From Litomosoides sigmodontis (lineage: Eukaryota; Nematoda; Chromadorea; Rhabditida; Onchocercidae), in contig OY718803.1 of NCBI GenBank assembly GCA_963070105.1, positions 10,087,823-10,151,822 on the forward strand: DNA of 64,000 nt, written 5' to 3'. The position numbers and the translations under genes are program-made. Below the pieces are notes generated by a model. The model searched no databases, was not told where the DNA came from, and saw only the letters and a program-made list of their open reading frames with translations. Shown here in pieces: positions 25,684 to 41,990 of the stretch; the first letter of the stretch is position 1, and every line of letters starts with the position of its first letter.

Positions 25684-26259
25684 TAACTATTTCGTAACAG
25701 TAAAGTTCAACTATTAAAATATTCATTAGCATTTGTAAATTTGTGAAAATCATGAAAAGCCCTGCAAGTTATCGAAATTATTCATCACAAATCAAAAACA
25801 AAACCGCCACATACGTGTGCACTTCTTTTAATCTAACAAAAAATTCATTCCATAAAAGAATTCACGGATAATTTCAAATTAAATGCTTCATTTCATCATT
25901 CCTAGACTATTACTATTTTTTTTTTTGAAATATTTTTTAGACAGGCACTAATACCGATGAAACATCACGCTACCACTGTATTTACAACTCGTACTGTATT
26001 TTTTTTAAGGATAATATATATCGTATTGCATCATGCAATCACTAAACAATATCAGCATAAAGAATGTAAGCTTAGCTTCTATTCCTAGTACTTATTTCAG
26101 GAGCTACAAGGATGATTATCAAATTTAACACTATCACTGTAATTGATGCAATAGCTGTTAGTGGCTAACTACCACCTATGAAAGATGACAATTTATAAAA
26201 ACCAAAAAAAAAGAAGCGAAGGGAAGAAAAAAAACGAATTGAAAGAATGAAATTACCAT
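23086..26259 (-). CDS. Small secreted Gly/Cys-rich protein
   Basis: Exons 24300-24104, 23412-23383 and 23122-23086 join in phase 2 at both junctions. The last intron boundaries repeat the same AG|ATATG context. The 24.3 kb exon starts at a TTTACAG acceptor with KLVLLLAFIGYASG, a signal-peptide core lacking its Met. The proposed first coding exon is just the ATG at 26259-26257, directly followed by a GTAATT donor and about 190 bp downstream of a TATAAAAG box. The product is 88 residues: signal peptide, CFG, a Gly6 run, CCC and CCGGCCC clusters, then GYALPPGP and GYGAPGGGYAIG. If the acceptor is not used, a start at 24342 would add 14 residues (MQIIEVKG...) before the same core. It is probably a secreted structural or coat protein; no family is recognised. 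Confidence 0.75.
24301..26256 (-). other. Intron 1 of the Gly/Cys-rich gene
   Basis: About 1.96 kb between the ATG-only exon and the signal-peptide exon. It holds the CA microsatellite at 25.6 kb. A short open frame at 24.8-25.05 kb on both strands has no splice support. Confidence 0.45.
25612..25680. repeat. (CA)n microsatellite
   Basis: About 34 uninterrupted CA units inside the presumed first intron of the Gly/Cys-rich gene. Confidence 0.95.
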
Positions 26260-26446
26260 TGCTCGAGCAAGTTATCAATGGAAATGAGTGCTGAAAGGGA
26301 TTGTGTTGTTGCTTGTTTGTTGCACGCTGTGAAGAATTGAAGTTTGAGGCGTTGAAATGAATTTAATTGAAATGAATTTGGCTGAAATGAATGTTTGTTA
26401 GGTTGGAAATTATTTGAAAATTGTCAACGATTGTCGAGGAGTGGTG

Positions 26447-26454
26447 CTTTTATA
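26447..26454 (-). promoter_or_regulatory. TATA box of the Gly/Cys-rich gene
   Basis: TATAAAAG on the minus strand, about 190 bp upstream of the proposed ATG-only exon. It supports transcription starting near 26.42 kb. Confidence 0.5.
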
Positions 26455-26459
26455 CATGA

Positions 26460-30760
<4,301 letters not shown>

Positions 30761-31430
30761 TCATCCGGTGTACTGGAAAAGTTCACCTTTATTTTGCTGC
30801 TCACCAACGTATCCTAATTCATATTGATGTACGCCATGTGCAACCTGTTGCGGTCGTTTTATGTAAGCAGGTGGTGCGTTTTGCATTGGTCGAGCTACCG
30901 GATATTGAGCAACCGATGGTGGTGGTGGTGGTGGTGGAGGTGGTGGTGGTGGTGGTGGTGGTGGTGGTGGTGGCGGTGGTGGTGGTGGTGGATAATATGC
31001 AGGTAATGCTGCATGTGGTACAGCATAGCCAAAGCTGGGTGGTGGAGGTGGTATGCTAGAAGAGAAAAGAAACAAATTGTGTTAAAAACAAAAACTAAAA
31101 AAAAAAAGTGAATAAATTTAAAAAAATTAATTTTTTCATTTGTTCCTAACAATTCATTATTGTTGCTTTTTTACATCAATGAATTAGTATTTTCTGGCTA
31201 ATATTTCCACGCTCGTCATTTATTTTTACTATTATCATTGCAATTAATCCAAAATAAACTTTGCTTTAAAAATGAAAAGCTATTTTAAAAAAATTAAAAA
31301 AGAAATAAAGTGAAAAAAAATGTTTCATCTTTAAAATTCACCCGACTTTCGGTTTGCTACAACCACCACAACAGCAACCAAAACAAGCAAGAGATGGCGC
31401 AATTGACGTTGTAATTAGGAGTATAACTAC
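30761..31430 (-). CDS. Secreted Cys/Pro-rich protein with long polyproline run (5' end missing)
   Basis: Two exons are certain: 31430-31342 and 31055-30761, joined in phase 2 through a GTGAAT donor and a TTCTAG acceptor (127 residues without the start). The first exon opens with VVILLITTSIAPSLA, a signal-peptide core lacking Met, then CFGCCCGGC. The second begins GIPPPPPSFGY, then has a run of about 26 prolines encoded by the GGT/CCA array, and a Gln/Tyr-rich tail (QYPVARPMQN, VGEQQNKG). The start exon is not found. By analogy with the 23-26 kb gene it may be a short exon ending in ATG. A GTAAGT donor at 32551-32556 marks a possible upstream exon. The polyproline could bind SH3/WW or profilin, but a secreted structural role fits better. 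Confidence 0.65.
30917..30991. repeat. (GGT)n coding microsatellite
   Basis: GGT repeats with a few GGA and GGC units encode, on the minus strand, the proline run of the secreted protein. Third-position interruptions keep the amino acid constant. Confidence 0.9.
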
Positions 31431-33309
31431 CTGAAATTAAGAAATAGTTTCAAAGAATGTTAAGGCAAATGAAAAAATTAGCAATTTCTTACAACACATT
31501 TACTTCAATAGTAATTATCAGTAATTATGCCATTTGTGAATTTTTGTTAAATTTTCTCTCAGAATATTGTCAGTGTCATTCATGCATAAAAGTAACAAAT
31601 GGATTCACAAATCGTAATTCATTATAAACCTGCTTTCTAAATTAAAAAAAAAAAAAAGCGGCGAAAAAAGAGGATAGAATTTATCCCAAGCAGACATCAT
31701 GAAATATTTCAACAACATATTCATCATCGTTCTGCAAACCAAACCATCCGATTATTTTCTGTTTTCTCTCATCTCAAATTTACATTTCAGTAATTGTACA
31801 AAAATTTACAGGAAGCATACCACTGTAATGCTTTCTAGACTTTTATTAATATTAAATAATTCAATAAATTTTAATTTAAGCAAATTATAAGAAGTGTGAT
31901 CGAAGTATAACTGATCAAAATGTCACAAATTGAAAAATAATCGGTGCTTCAAAAGAAAAAACACACACACACACACACAAACAAAAATTCCATTTTCCCT
32001 CCTGAAAAATGAGCGTTTCATAAATTATACAGTAAACTAACGAATAGGACGTTATAATTTCCACGATGTACCATCGATGACATGACCGAAGAAAGCTGCT
32101 GAAATGAAATTGAAGCTGATAATTTCAATGATAACTCTATGAAAAGCATTATTCACAACGAAATGAATTTAAATGAGGAAAATTGTTGGCAAATATGAAT
32201 TGAATTGATTTGTCGTCATCAAAAAGAAGCCGAAAAAAAAATTAGAGATGCTATTTGTTTCTACCATATACATCACTAACTATTGACATTAGTATTCATT
32301 CCGTTGCAGCAACATTGAAAATTCTTCGCACTGACTTACAATTTAGTAAAGTTTTTTTTTTTTTTTTTTTTGTACAATTTAGTTCGTTGGTAGCAGCAAT
32401 TTCAGGACGCTCTATGAATAAAAATGTTTCAGAACAAAAGAGGTTGCATTTAATTTGTTTTAAGTAATAGAATATTACAATCACAATAATCTCACACGTT
32501 TAGCTGCGTAGCTCAAACACAAAACTAAATTGGAAATTTAAATTCACTTACATTTCCGGCAAATGACAATCCTTTGATCGTTGGGACAGTCCTAAAACGG
32601 AGCAATTAAGAATTTACAAGCAAAATTGCAGTCAATTAAAGTGTATCGCAAAAACAATGACAATTAATCCTGCTTAATTAATCGGTCTATCAGTTCGTGT
32701 GCCAATTAATTTGTCAGTAGCAGCATATATTTAACAGAATTTCCAACATTTCACTTAGAATTTTCTTCCATTTAATAACACATGAAAACTTACATTAATC
32801 TCTAAAACTATCGAACCTTTTTTTTTTAATTGCTAGAAAATTCTATCAAAAGTTCCATTGTTGGCTGAAATTTTTAAAATTCTAAAGCATAAGCTCAAAA
32901 ACGCCTATCATATTCAACTCCGACACCTGAATACCTGTGCTACCCAAATTCCTATGGCACTCAGACACCTATGAAACTCGCCTGTGATATCTAAATTTTT
33001 TCATTTCCAATAGCAATTAAATAACTTTTAATTATTTATTACACAAAAACAATGGGAACGTGTGGGCAACGATTTTTTGATGGTTTTTCTCCGATTGGTC
33101 AGTTCGATGAAATGACATCGAAGTGTTACTTTTATCCCATTTTTATGTACTGAAATACAGCACTGCTAAGTGTAATAACCGAATTTCCATTTCCTGAATT
33201 CCACGCAATTAATCATCCAATTAAATCAATGATCTCAATTGTTATCTTAATGTGTAAAAAAATTTATTTCCCGAATTCCATCAAAAATTCATATCGGTGT
33301 GGGCAGGTA

Positions 33310-33336
33310 GTGGTGGTGGTGGTGGTGGTGGTGGTG
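33310..33336. repeat. (GGT)n microsatellite
   Basis: Nine GGT/GTG units. Unlike the 30.9 kb array, no supported exon contains them. Confidence 0.85.
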
Positions 33337-34840
33337 TATTTTCGGTTCGTTTCTTAAAATTCCATTTTAGATAATTCTCAAAAAGTGAAAAGAGAAAGAG
33401 GGAGGCAAAAGAGAAGACGAAAAGATGAAGCAAAACAAGATTTTGAAATGGAAATTTTTTAAAACGAAAAAGTGAAAAAAGACGAAAAAAAATAGGATGA
33501 AATGAAAGTTGAAATGATTGATAAAAATCCACGCCTGACAAATCCACAGCGAAATCCTACCGTGACGCAAAAATAAATCACGGTGCGAAAACAAATTCAG
33601 GAGTGCGAACGGATTGAACGTGAATGAGAGAACGGGAATGATTGTGGTTGTGAGGTTGGGAAGTAAACATGAAAACGATTGGTGACACGGCTCGCTCAGT
33701 GACCGCTCTCTTCACCAAATACCCTTCGGGGTCTTTGGATTTTGAGTGTAACTTTTTTCTCATTTTATTTTCTAGCATTCAAATTCTTCACTCCTTCATC
33801 TATCAATGAATGTTTGACTTGGAATTTTGACAATTTTCACTAAAATGCCTTTTTCGTTTGGCTCCTCAAAACGATTATTAAATTGGTTGCATTCCTTTTC
33901 AACTTTTTTTTTAAACTTCTCTCAACACTTATTTTGTTCTCCGTAGATTTTAATTTGATAACTAATTGAAGGATATAAGTTAAAAGAAACGTAATGGGAG
34001 AAAAACAAGCGAGGAAAGACAAATTATGTTCACATCTCTTCGCACATTAAGACTGAGTATTTTCGTAGTGAATTTAATTGAATTAAAATTTCTCTCATAA
34101 AATGCAATGTGCCATAATTATGATAAAATTTTGTTGTTTCGAAATGCAGCAAATTATGCTGAAAATTTTGCATCTCTAAAAAATTATAACGAAAGTGAAA
34201 TTATGAATTTTAACGCTGTAATACAAAATGTGTCAATTATCCATCTTCTAATTTTATGTAGCAAGTTCGAGTGTCTAATTAAAGGAAGAAAAAAATTTGT
34301 GAACGAATTCCATCTTGCTATTTTAATTATGGCAATTGATTTTATGATCGAAAAAGTGGAAGAGAGAAATCGTTGAGTGAACTTTATCGATAATTTGGCA
34401 TCGATCTTATTTTTGTTAATTTCTTCATAAGCAATGAATGCGAGTTGAAATGAATGAATGGAAATGCTATGCTAATTCTCTATCACCGTATTCAATTCAA
34501 TTATTCATTTTTAATAAATGACAAGTTGCCATCAATAATAATAGTTAAAGTTGCGCATGTGTGAGAATTGAAGTAAAAAATTAGGTTTAATTTCAAAAAG
34601 TTTTTTTGCATTATGTATTTTCTCTAATTCCGTTTTGTGCAAAAAAAAAATGATTAGATTTTCAAGTTCAGTTGTTTGCTTGCAGAAATTAATTTCAATT
34701 TATCCGTTGTAATTTGTGAATTTTACATTAGCATTTTCAGGATGCTAGAAAAAAGCTTTCATCAAATAGTTTGCTACACTTTGTACGAATGCGAAAGAAC
34801 ACGATGAGAGGAGGATGATAAGCGAGACTTTGTTTTGAAG

Positions 34841-34876
34841 TGACCGCTGTGACCGCTGTGACTGCTGTGACCGCTG
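34841..34876. repeat. Four tandem TGACCGCTG nonamers
   Basis: Four direct copies of TGACCGCTG (the third reads TGACTGCTG) in otherwise AT-rich DNA. They could be factor-binding sites; no gene start is recognised nearby. Confidence 0.6.
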
Positions 34877-37800
34877 CAACCCGTCCAGTTCATTTTCGCA
34901 ACAACAGGTCAACCGTTTCCACTCACTGCTTCATCCAGTTTGAATTTGTTTGTCATAATCGAGAAAAAAGGTAGAGACTGTTGGTGTAATTAATCCAACT
35001 GGCATTTGTCTTCGGTCTTTCTCTTATATGCTATGATATAATAAATTTTTAGATTTAGAATAAAGTTCTAATTTAGAATTTGACAAAAAAATTAAACGAC
35101 AAAAATTTCAGGCTTAAAATTTTTATAAATTAGCAGATGTTTTTACTTTATTTTATTTTAATTCTAAAATTTTTTTTCTCCAAATGTAATAAAATTTGCT
35201 TGCAAAAAAGTTAACAGTCGATTTCATAAGGATTTTTTTTTGATTTCTCTCTTTTCGTTTTGCAAGATAAAAATTAGTTTCAAAGTAAATAAACCGACAT
35301 TACTTCGTATGTGAAAAATTTTTTCTAATCGTTTTAATTAAAAAGAAATAGTCACAAAATGCTTTAAAATCAATAGATTTCAATTTAAAAAAATTATAAC
35401 TTTAAAGGAATAGCTATTGCTAAACACTGATAAAAGGTACCGCTAAATATTACCAAATTTATTTCCGTCTAATAATTTCGTCACTATTTTAATTTATAAA
35501 TTAAGCGTTTCATTATTTTACTTTTCCCATCTTTTTAAACAAATTTATCAACTCATCGATTGCTGATATTATTTGTGCTGCGTTTTTTTCCTCTCGCAAA
35601 TGAATGTTTTAGGATGGCATTTTTTTGCGGCAACAAAATTTCCATTATCAATAAAAATTCACGAGTAATTCATGAAGAGGTTAGACAACACAATTAAAAG
35701 TGACAGATAGAAGGGAGCAAACTGATAATTGCATTCATCCAGAAAAATCGAAAAATTAATTTGGTTCTCTATCGGCACAATTTATTTCTTCTATCTTTAA
35801 ATTTTAGTCCAACTGAATATTTGCCTATTATTAGTTGCGGGAAGAAAAAAGAAAGATGGCGAAAGTGATCATTGGAAAGTAATTATCAATCATTTAAGCC
35901 TTTAACAGCCATAAAAATGAAATAAAATTTTCCATCTCAATTTCACATTTAAATGAAACTGTTAGAGTTTTTTGGTAATGCAACTTTAACCATCGTACTA
36001 AGTATAACTTTCAACATTGTAACTTGCCTCTTTTTTTTTGTAGTAAAATATTAACTCGGAAAAAAATACTAAAATTAGCAAATGAAAATATCAGTTGCAA
36101 TAAAAGCGATTTCAAAAAAGGAAAAAGAATGGAAAAATTTTTCAAAATACTACTTTATTTAGTCTTATTCCTTAAATTAATAACTGTAGTTCGTCAATGA
36201 AATTGTGCACAAAGCGTGAAATGATCGAACAAATAATTTTTGACATTTTAAACGTTTGTTTTTAAGCAATGATTTTTTGATGAACTTCTATGTGTTACTA
36301 ATTTTCAACCTTCCATTTTTTTGTTTTTTGAAGAAATCTTTGAAAAAACAAAAGTTGATGGAGGGATTGGCGTTGAATGAAATTTGTTTGATACAATGAA
36401 ACAGGTTGTCTATTTCATTTGAAATTTCAATTCTTGTAATTCTATTGAAATACATGCATGTTGAATTTTCATACATATCCGTTTGTGAACAGAGCACATC
36501 ATTCCTCTTGTGAATGAATGATTGCCAGGCGGAGGATATCTTCGCATTTCAGGCTCTAATTAATAATTAAAATTATTTATGATGAAATTACGGTTTTAAT
36601 TTCAATCCAATGCAACAAACTTATTTCATGAAAATCAAAATACATTTTAAATACATTAATTATTCCAACTGTACTTTTTCTAATGTACGTGCAAACTAAA
36701 GTATACCCTAAATTTAAATTATTTATGGTAGCAATTCACTAGTGATATGTAACACCGAGGAAAAAAATGGAATTTTACTGAAATCAAAAAAAAGGAAATT
36801 TGTATTACATTAACAGTACTACGTACGTCAAATTTTTCTTTCAAAAATTGAAAATTGTAGAAGCACACTTTGATTAACATTATTTAATTGAATTAAATGA
36901 AATTTATTCAACTCAAGTTTATCTCATGTCACTTCCCTTTCTGTGCAATAATTATTTAATCTCTTTTGACTCACTTAGCACGTCGTTTAAGCTTGCAGCC
37001 TAATTTCGCTACGTCAATTAGTCTATTGGCTTTACCAGTTAGCCTAATTTGCATATTCCTATTGCTTTTCCGTTCGTTCGTTCGTTTACTGCAATTGCCT
37101 ACACTGATTAAATGAAATAGCAAGAAAGCACAGAAATGATAGATTAACAAAAATTGATTAAATTAGCAAAAAGTGAGTGAAATGATAGGAATGGAATGGA
37201 CAAAAATGAAGCAGCAAGTATTTGCCATAATTTCTCGCATTTGAACTAATAGAAAAATTTAGACGCTAAAAAAGGAAGCCAGTAACTGGAAGCACTGAAT
37301 TTTGTCACGTAACGTGCGTTTAAATGAATCATTTAGGAATTGATTTTGTCAATACAATTTAAGCAGCAATTTGATGGCGCGAAAAATAATCTTCAAATTT
37401 TATCACAACAAAAAGATTTTAATTTTAAGTAAAACGAAAAAATTAAAATTGTCTATTTTGAGGGAATGATCAATACGATAGAAATAATAAGTATAATTAA
37501 AAGTAAAGGATAAAACTTGTGGAAAAAAGAAATGGCTCGTAAATTAGCTAATTAAACATTATCGTTAGAAAGAACGAAAGACGCGAAAAAAATGAAAAAT
37601 GAAAAAAGTAAACATAGAGAGCGAGACATGGGTGATAAGCGAAAAATTAATGGTTCAATTGTTAAAATGGTGCATTATGCAAATTTTTCGTAATTTTCTA
37701 AAATTTCTTAAGCATACAAGTAGTTGGAATTTTACAAATTTATTGTATTTTAATTTATAGTGCAAAAGAAAACAGATCTTCAAGTTTTTATGTGCAATGG

Positions 37801-38830
37801 TATGGCTAGTTGCTTCTTATTAGCTTTTATAATTAATATGCATTTAATAATTATGCTACTCCTATTTTTGTTTTTGGAGGAGGAGAGAGGGGAAAAGGGG
37901 TTTTAGCGACCAATCACTTCAGGCTTATTTTAGATTGTCAAGGATAAATCCGATAACAATTTTTATTTTATATCATAATGTGACGTGGAATGCGCTGTGC
38001 TCTTTACGTAATCAAGTATAGCAGAAATTTGTAAAAAAAATATCAATTGTAACATAATTATAACTAATTGTAAAATTATAAAAAAACTTTTTTCCACTAT
38101 AAATTTCTGTTGTATTTGATGATGTTTAATGATTACGTACGTAAGGTAATTATAAAACATTTTACTGCTACCGATATGTTTAAGGGATCAATGATAACAG
38201 CTCGTATGATGGAACTATACACGTACTACACGTACGAGAAAGCACCAACATTAATGATGACATTAACCGCCGCTACAACACTGTCCGTCCTATCGTGTAA
38301 GATGACAAAAAATACAGGGGCGAAACGAAGAGGCATTAATTGTTTGATTAATTCAGTCCACGTAGTTTCATGCAAATTTCACCACAAATTTCTCCATTGC
38401 ATAATTTAAAATTTGAGTAAAAATTTCACTGTTTTTGAAAGGAAAAATTTTGTGACATTTATTAAAGCGAACAGAATTTAATTCTTTTACAAAAAGCAAA
38501 TTTCATAAATTGCTTAAAATTGGCAAATAAGTAAGTGCTGCCTATCATGCATATAAATTATATCCTACCCTTTTTTCCATTAGCATTCTTTTACTCTTGA
38601 TCATTAAATTCGAAAATTAAAAATTTTGAAGCAAAAAAAAATCAGCAATTTTTAGCAATTCTATCATTTTAACATATCCACACACTTCATTCAAAATTCA
38701 TCCTATTAGTGGTTTGGAAGGCAACTGAGTGCAAATTTCAACAAATTTCATTCACAACAACAATTGTGAAATCTTTTAATAACTCACCTCATCCTCTCCT
38801 CCTTCATTCCGCTGAATGCAATTGTTTCAG

Positions 38831-40929
38831 TCGTCCGCTACTCTGAGGTTTAAAAAAAATTTTATAAATTTCGACACGTCTGCTAGCATGCGAAAGTGTT
38901 TTTTTTTTGCATTTAATGATAATATTGATACCTCAATAGAATTACCAAATAATGGATCGGTATCCACTGATGCACAGGCTTCGAGTGTTCCCAATGAACC
39001 AACAAATTTCCAGTAAATTTCTGTTTTCATAAAATTTCATTTCCTATTATTAGCCGTTAAATCCTTGAATAGATTATCACTTTTGTCGAGTTAAATGTTT
39101 AGTTAGAAGAAAAAAAAAAGACACTGAAAACAGTAAATAAAGTTAAACTTTAAATTTTCTGTTCTTTCTTTTTCTAAAATTTGTGCTGCAAATTGAATGA
39201 ATGTAAAATTTAAGCAGTGCGTAAATTAAGCTAAAAAGTTAATAATTTTTCAACGACCAAATTTACTGCATTATAGGATGAATAAAAATTTTAATTTGAA
39301 CAACGAAACTAATCCAGTGATTCAAACAGATCGAATTCCGCAAAGAAATGGTTCAATCGAAACGATAAGAGATAACTCAACGCCACTTTTCAGTGAATCT
39401 ACCGAAGAAGAGACTACGCTGGAAGCTGCAACGGTATGTACTTAAAATTCAAATATAATATTTGAAACAAAAATTAAGGAGCAACAATTTCAATGGCTAT
39501 TTTCCGTGGATTTCATCTCAAAAAAAAAGAAAGAAAGGAAAAAAAGCAGAGATTCTAACTTTTCGGGAAATTTCAGGAGAAAGACAAAGGAAACATAGCG
39601 AAGGAATTAAGTGTTGCGAAGGAGCATTTCAATCCTAACAGCAGCACTCAAAAATCCATGAAAGAATCGAGCAAGTTCGATGGATGGAGAAATTTCGACA
39701 TTGATAGCACGCAAACGTCGATCACACAAAAAGTGATCAGTGCTGGCGGACGAAAAGCTGACGTAACGGCGGGAAAGAAGATTGTAACACGTAAACAACA
39801 ACAGGAGGTTATAAGATCGAACTGTTAAAATTTTTTAAATCAAAACAAAAAAAAAAGTTTGATAATTTCGAAATTATATTTTGTTACAATTTAATTTTGT
39901 CACGTACACGTAATGCCAAATTGAATAATGTTTGATTCGCTAGCTCATTGATATATTTGTGAGAAATACGGGATGAAACGGGAAGATCAGCTGGCAATTA
40001 CAAAGTGGTTAAAGTAGTCTGAGGAGAAGCACTTTGGAAAATTTGCATTTGGAAATGTTTGCGAAGTGTGTGCTGCAGTCGGATTAAGCATGAATTGAAT
40101 ATTTCGAGCCCTAAGAGCTAGAATGATGTGAAATTTTAACTGCGTTTTAGTGTAAAATAAAAAATTCATGACATCTTCATTCATTTATGACTTAGGAAAT
40201 ATTCCTTCCTTTAGCAATGAGCAATTACTTCATTGAATTTCATGCTTTTTCAGAATGTGATCGATTTGTCCACCGAGTCAAGTCAAGCGTCAAAGGTGAT
40301 TTTAGAATATAGTAAGTTAATGAGCAAAAAAAAACAGTAAAAATGAGATTGAAATTAGCCCTAAATTTCCTCGGGATAAATTGACGAGTTTGAGAAAAGT
40401 AAGTAACAGAAGAATGGGATATCTATTGTTAAGTACGTTTTAAAACAATTTTAAATTGCACCGGAAGCGCAATTATACGGTGTTATCACATAACAGTGAT
40501 GAGATGTGATAATAAAGGTGACATGATAAAGATGAGATATAACAATGTAATAGGATTATGTATATCAGGAGTGTAATATAATAATTAATAATTAGTAATT
40601 GTTAATAACAATAATGATATAAAAAAAAGGATAATGTGATGATAGAGATAGCAATATAAAAGATGATATAGCAGTAATTTTTAAATTAAACTTTTGAAAT
40701 TTGCATTTTTTGCACATGCATTTAGAACAATATTCTGCATAAGCCTAAATTCGCTTTTGTTATTTTCAATTAGTTGAATGATTGCAATTAAAAAAAAAAT
40801 GTGCATTATTTAAAGGATACATCGGTGCTTGAATCACAAACCATGGAAGACACCGTTTCAAGTGCTACGGGTGATGAATGGTTGAAATCAAACAGCGGTG
40901 ATTCTGAAGAGACGAAAAGCGAAAAATAA
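38831..40929 (+). CDS. Ser/Thr-rich acidic protein of unknown function (5' end uncertain)
   Basis: Five exons join in phase: 38831-39012, 39277-39433, 39577-39807, 40254-40295 and 40816-40929. They give about 241 residues ending in ETKSEK and TAA. The first exon follows TTGTTTCAG and has no agreed start. A Met at 38888 or a small upstream exon (near 38.12 kb) is possible, and the 5' third of this exon is weakly coding-like. The protein is hydrophilic with no Cys pattern, many Ser, Thr and Glu, and clusters such as STEEETTLEAAT and SSATGDEW. No domain is recognised. If the third intron is retained, the frame runs seven codons to a TAA at 39828-39830, a possible short isoform. The gene converges with the coiled-coil gene at 42 kb. 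Confidence 0.65.
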
Positions 40930-41990
40930 AAGATGATAATTAATATGAATTTAACTTAACAGATGAGGAAGTTGTCGTAGTGTCGTAAATGACTTCAACA
41001 GACATTGCAAACATCAATAAAGTGCTTGTGAAGTAACCGCAAAGCTTTTTGTTTGCTAACAGCAATTTGAGGCTTTTAGCATAATTGTGCAGTTGTCGCA
41101 TACAACCCTTCGTTCTGTGTAAAATTTGATAGATAGCTTCTTGCTTGTTTCAAAATGATGAGTGACGAATTTACACTTGCAAATTTTTCATTTCATATAA
41201 ATTAAATTTCCACTTCCATCTAATTTCACACATTCACGCAGCACTAAATTACTGTATACAATTAACCAATTAGGTCACTTATAATAGAGTAATTTCAGTG
41301 GAAGGAATTAAAATTCAACAGACTTTGGAAGGAAGAAAAGGAAATTTCTATTAATCAAAAAACAATATTAGGAATAAAATTCTGTTTGTTAGAATCTCAA
41401 ATTCACTCCTCTCCTCTCCATGTATGACATATTCAATTTCATCGAACGGAAATGTCGGCAAATTTAAAAGTGAGGAAGAAAACTATGTTAAAATGGATAT
41501 TTGCGCAAAAAAAAGAAAGAAAGAATAAGTTGGTGAAAGATGAGATGAAAACTGAAAAGAATGAATGGAGAAAGGAAGTGTTGGAGGAAGGGAAACAGGT
41601 TGACGTGAGGAATAATTTCCACATTATTGTTCTCCTATTACCCTCTTGCATTTTGTTCGTAACCTGAAATGCAACAACCTCGTCGAACTTCTAATTGTTG
41701 AATAACATGAAAATAAAGTAGTTGCTATTTGGATATTTTAATTAGAGTGCTTTTATAGCATTCAAATTTTGCACTTCACATTTTGCTTTTGTTTATTTAT
41801 TTTTTGGTTGAACAAATGTAAAGCATAACTTTTTTGATTTTTAAAAAAATTCAAACATTTTTTTCAACGATTCAGATGTACGAATCACGATGATGGTTCA
41901 TCGTAATGATGCTAAATGCTATTGCACAGAAATTGCTAGAAGTTGAATGAGAATGATTAAGCACAGGTTTGTGCATAATTTAACTATCAA
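40930..41990. other. Intergenic between convergent genes
   Basis: AT-rich DNA holding two 3' UTRs. The Lys/Glu-rich open frame at 41.45-41.67 kb (plus) has no splice context and is treated as chance. Confidence 0.6.

Larger units (their letters stand above)
31431..38830. other. Non-coding stretch between the proline-rich and Ser/Thr-rich genes
   Basis: No phase-consistent chain is seen. Minor features: a CA run at 31.96 kb, GGT repeats at 33.31 kb, and a TGACCGCTG tandem at 34.84 kb. At 38.12-38.15 kb a short open piece (MMFNDYVRK before GTAATT) could be a first exon of the next gene. At 38.18-38.30 kb an open frame with a hydrophobic end precedes GTAAGA, but its phase does not fit. Confidence 0.5.

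Noticed and set aside
33281..33778. Minus-strand frames with PPPPPPPP and HNHNHS segments
   Set aside because: The proline run comes from a short GGT repeat. No donor or acceptor pair and no phase link to the proline-rich gene were found.
38180..38301. MFKGSMITARMMELY frame ending at GTAAGA as first exon of the Ser/Thr-rich gene
   Set aside because: It ends in phase 1, while the next exon is open only when entered in phase 0.
41452..41667. Lys/Glu-rich plus-strand frame (KKERKNKLVKDEMKTEK)
   Set aside because: Composition follows the purine-rich DNA, there is no exon partner, and it lies between two gene 3' ends.
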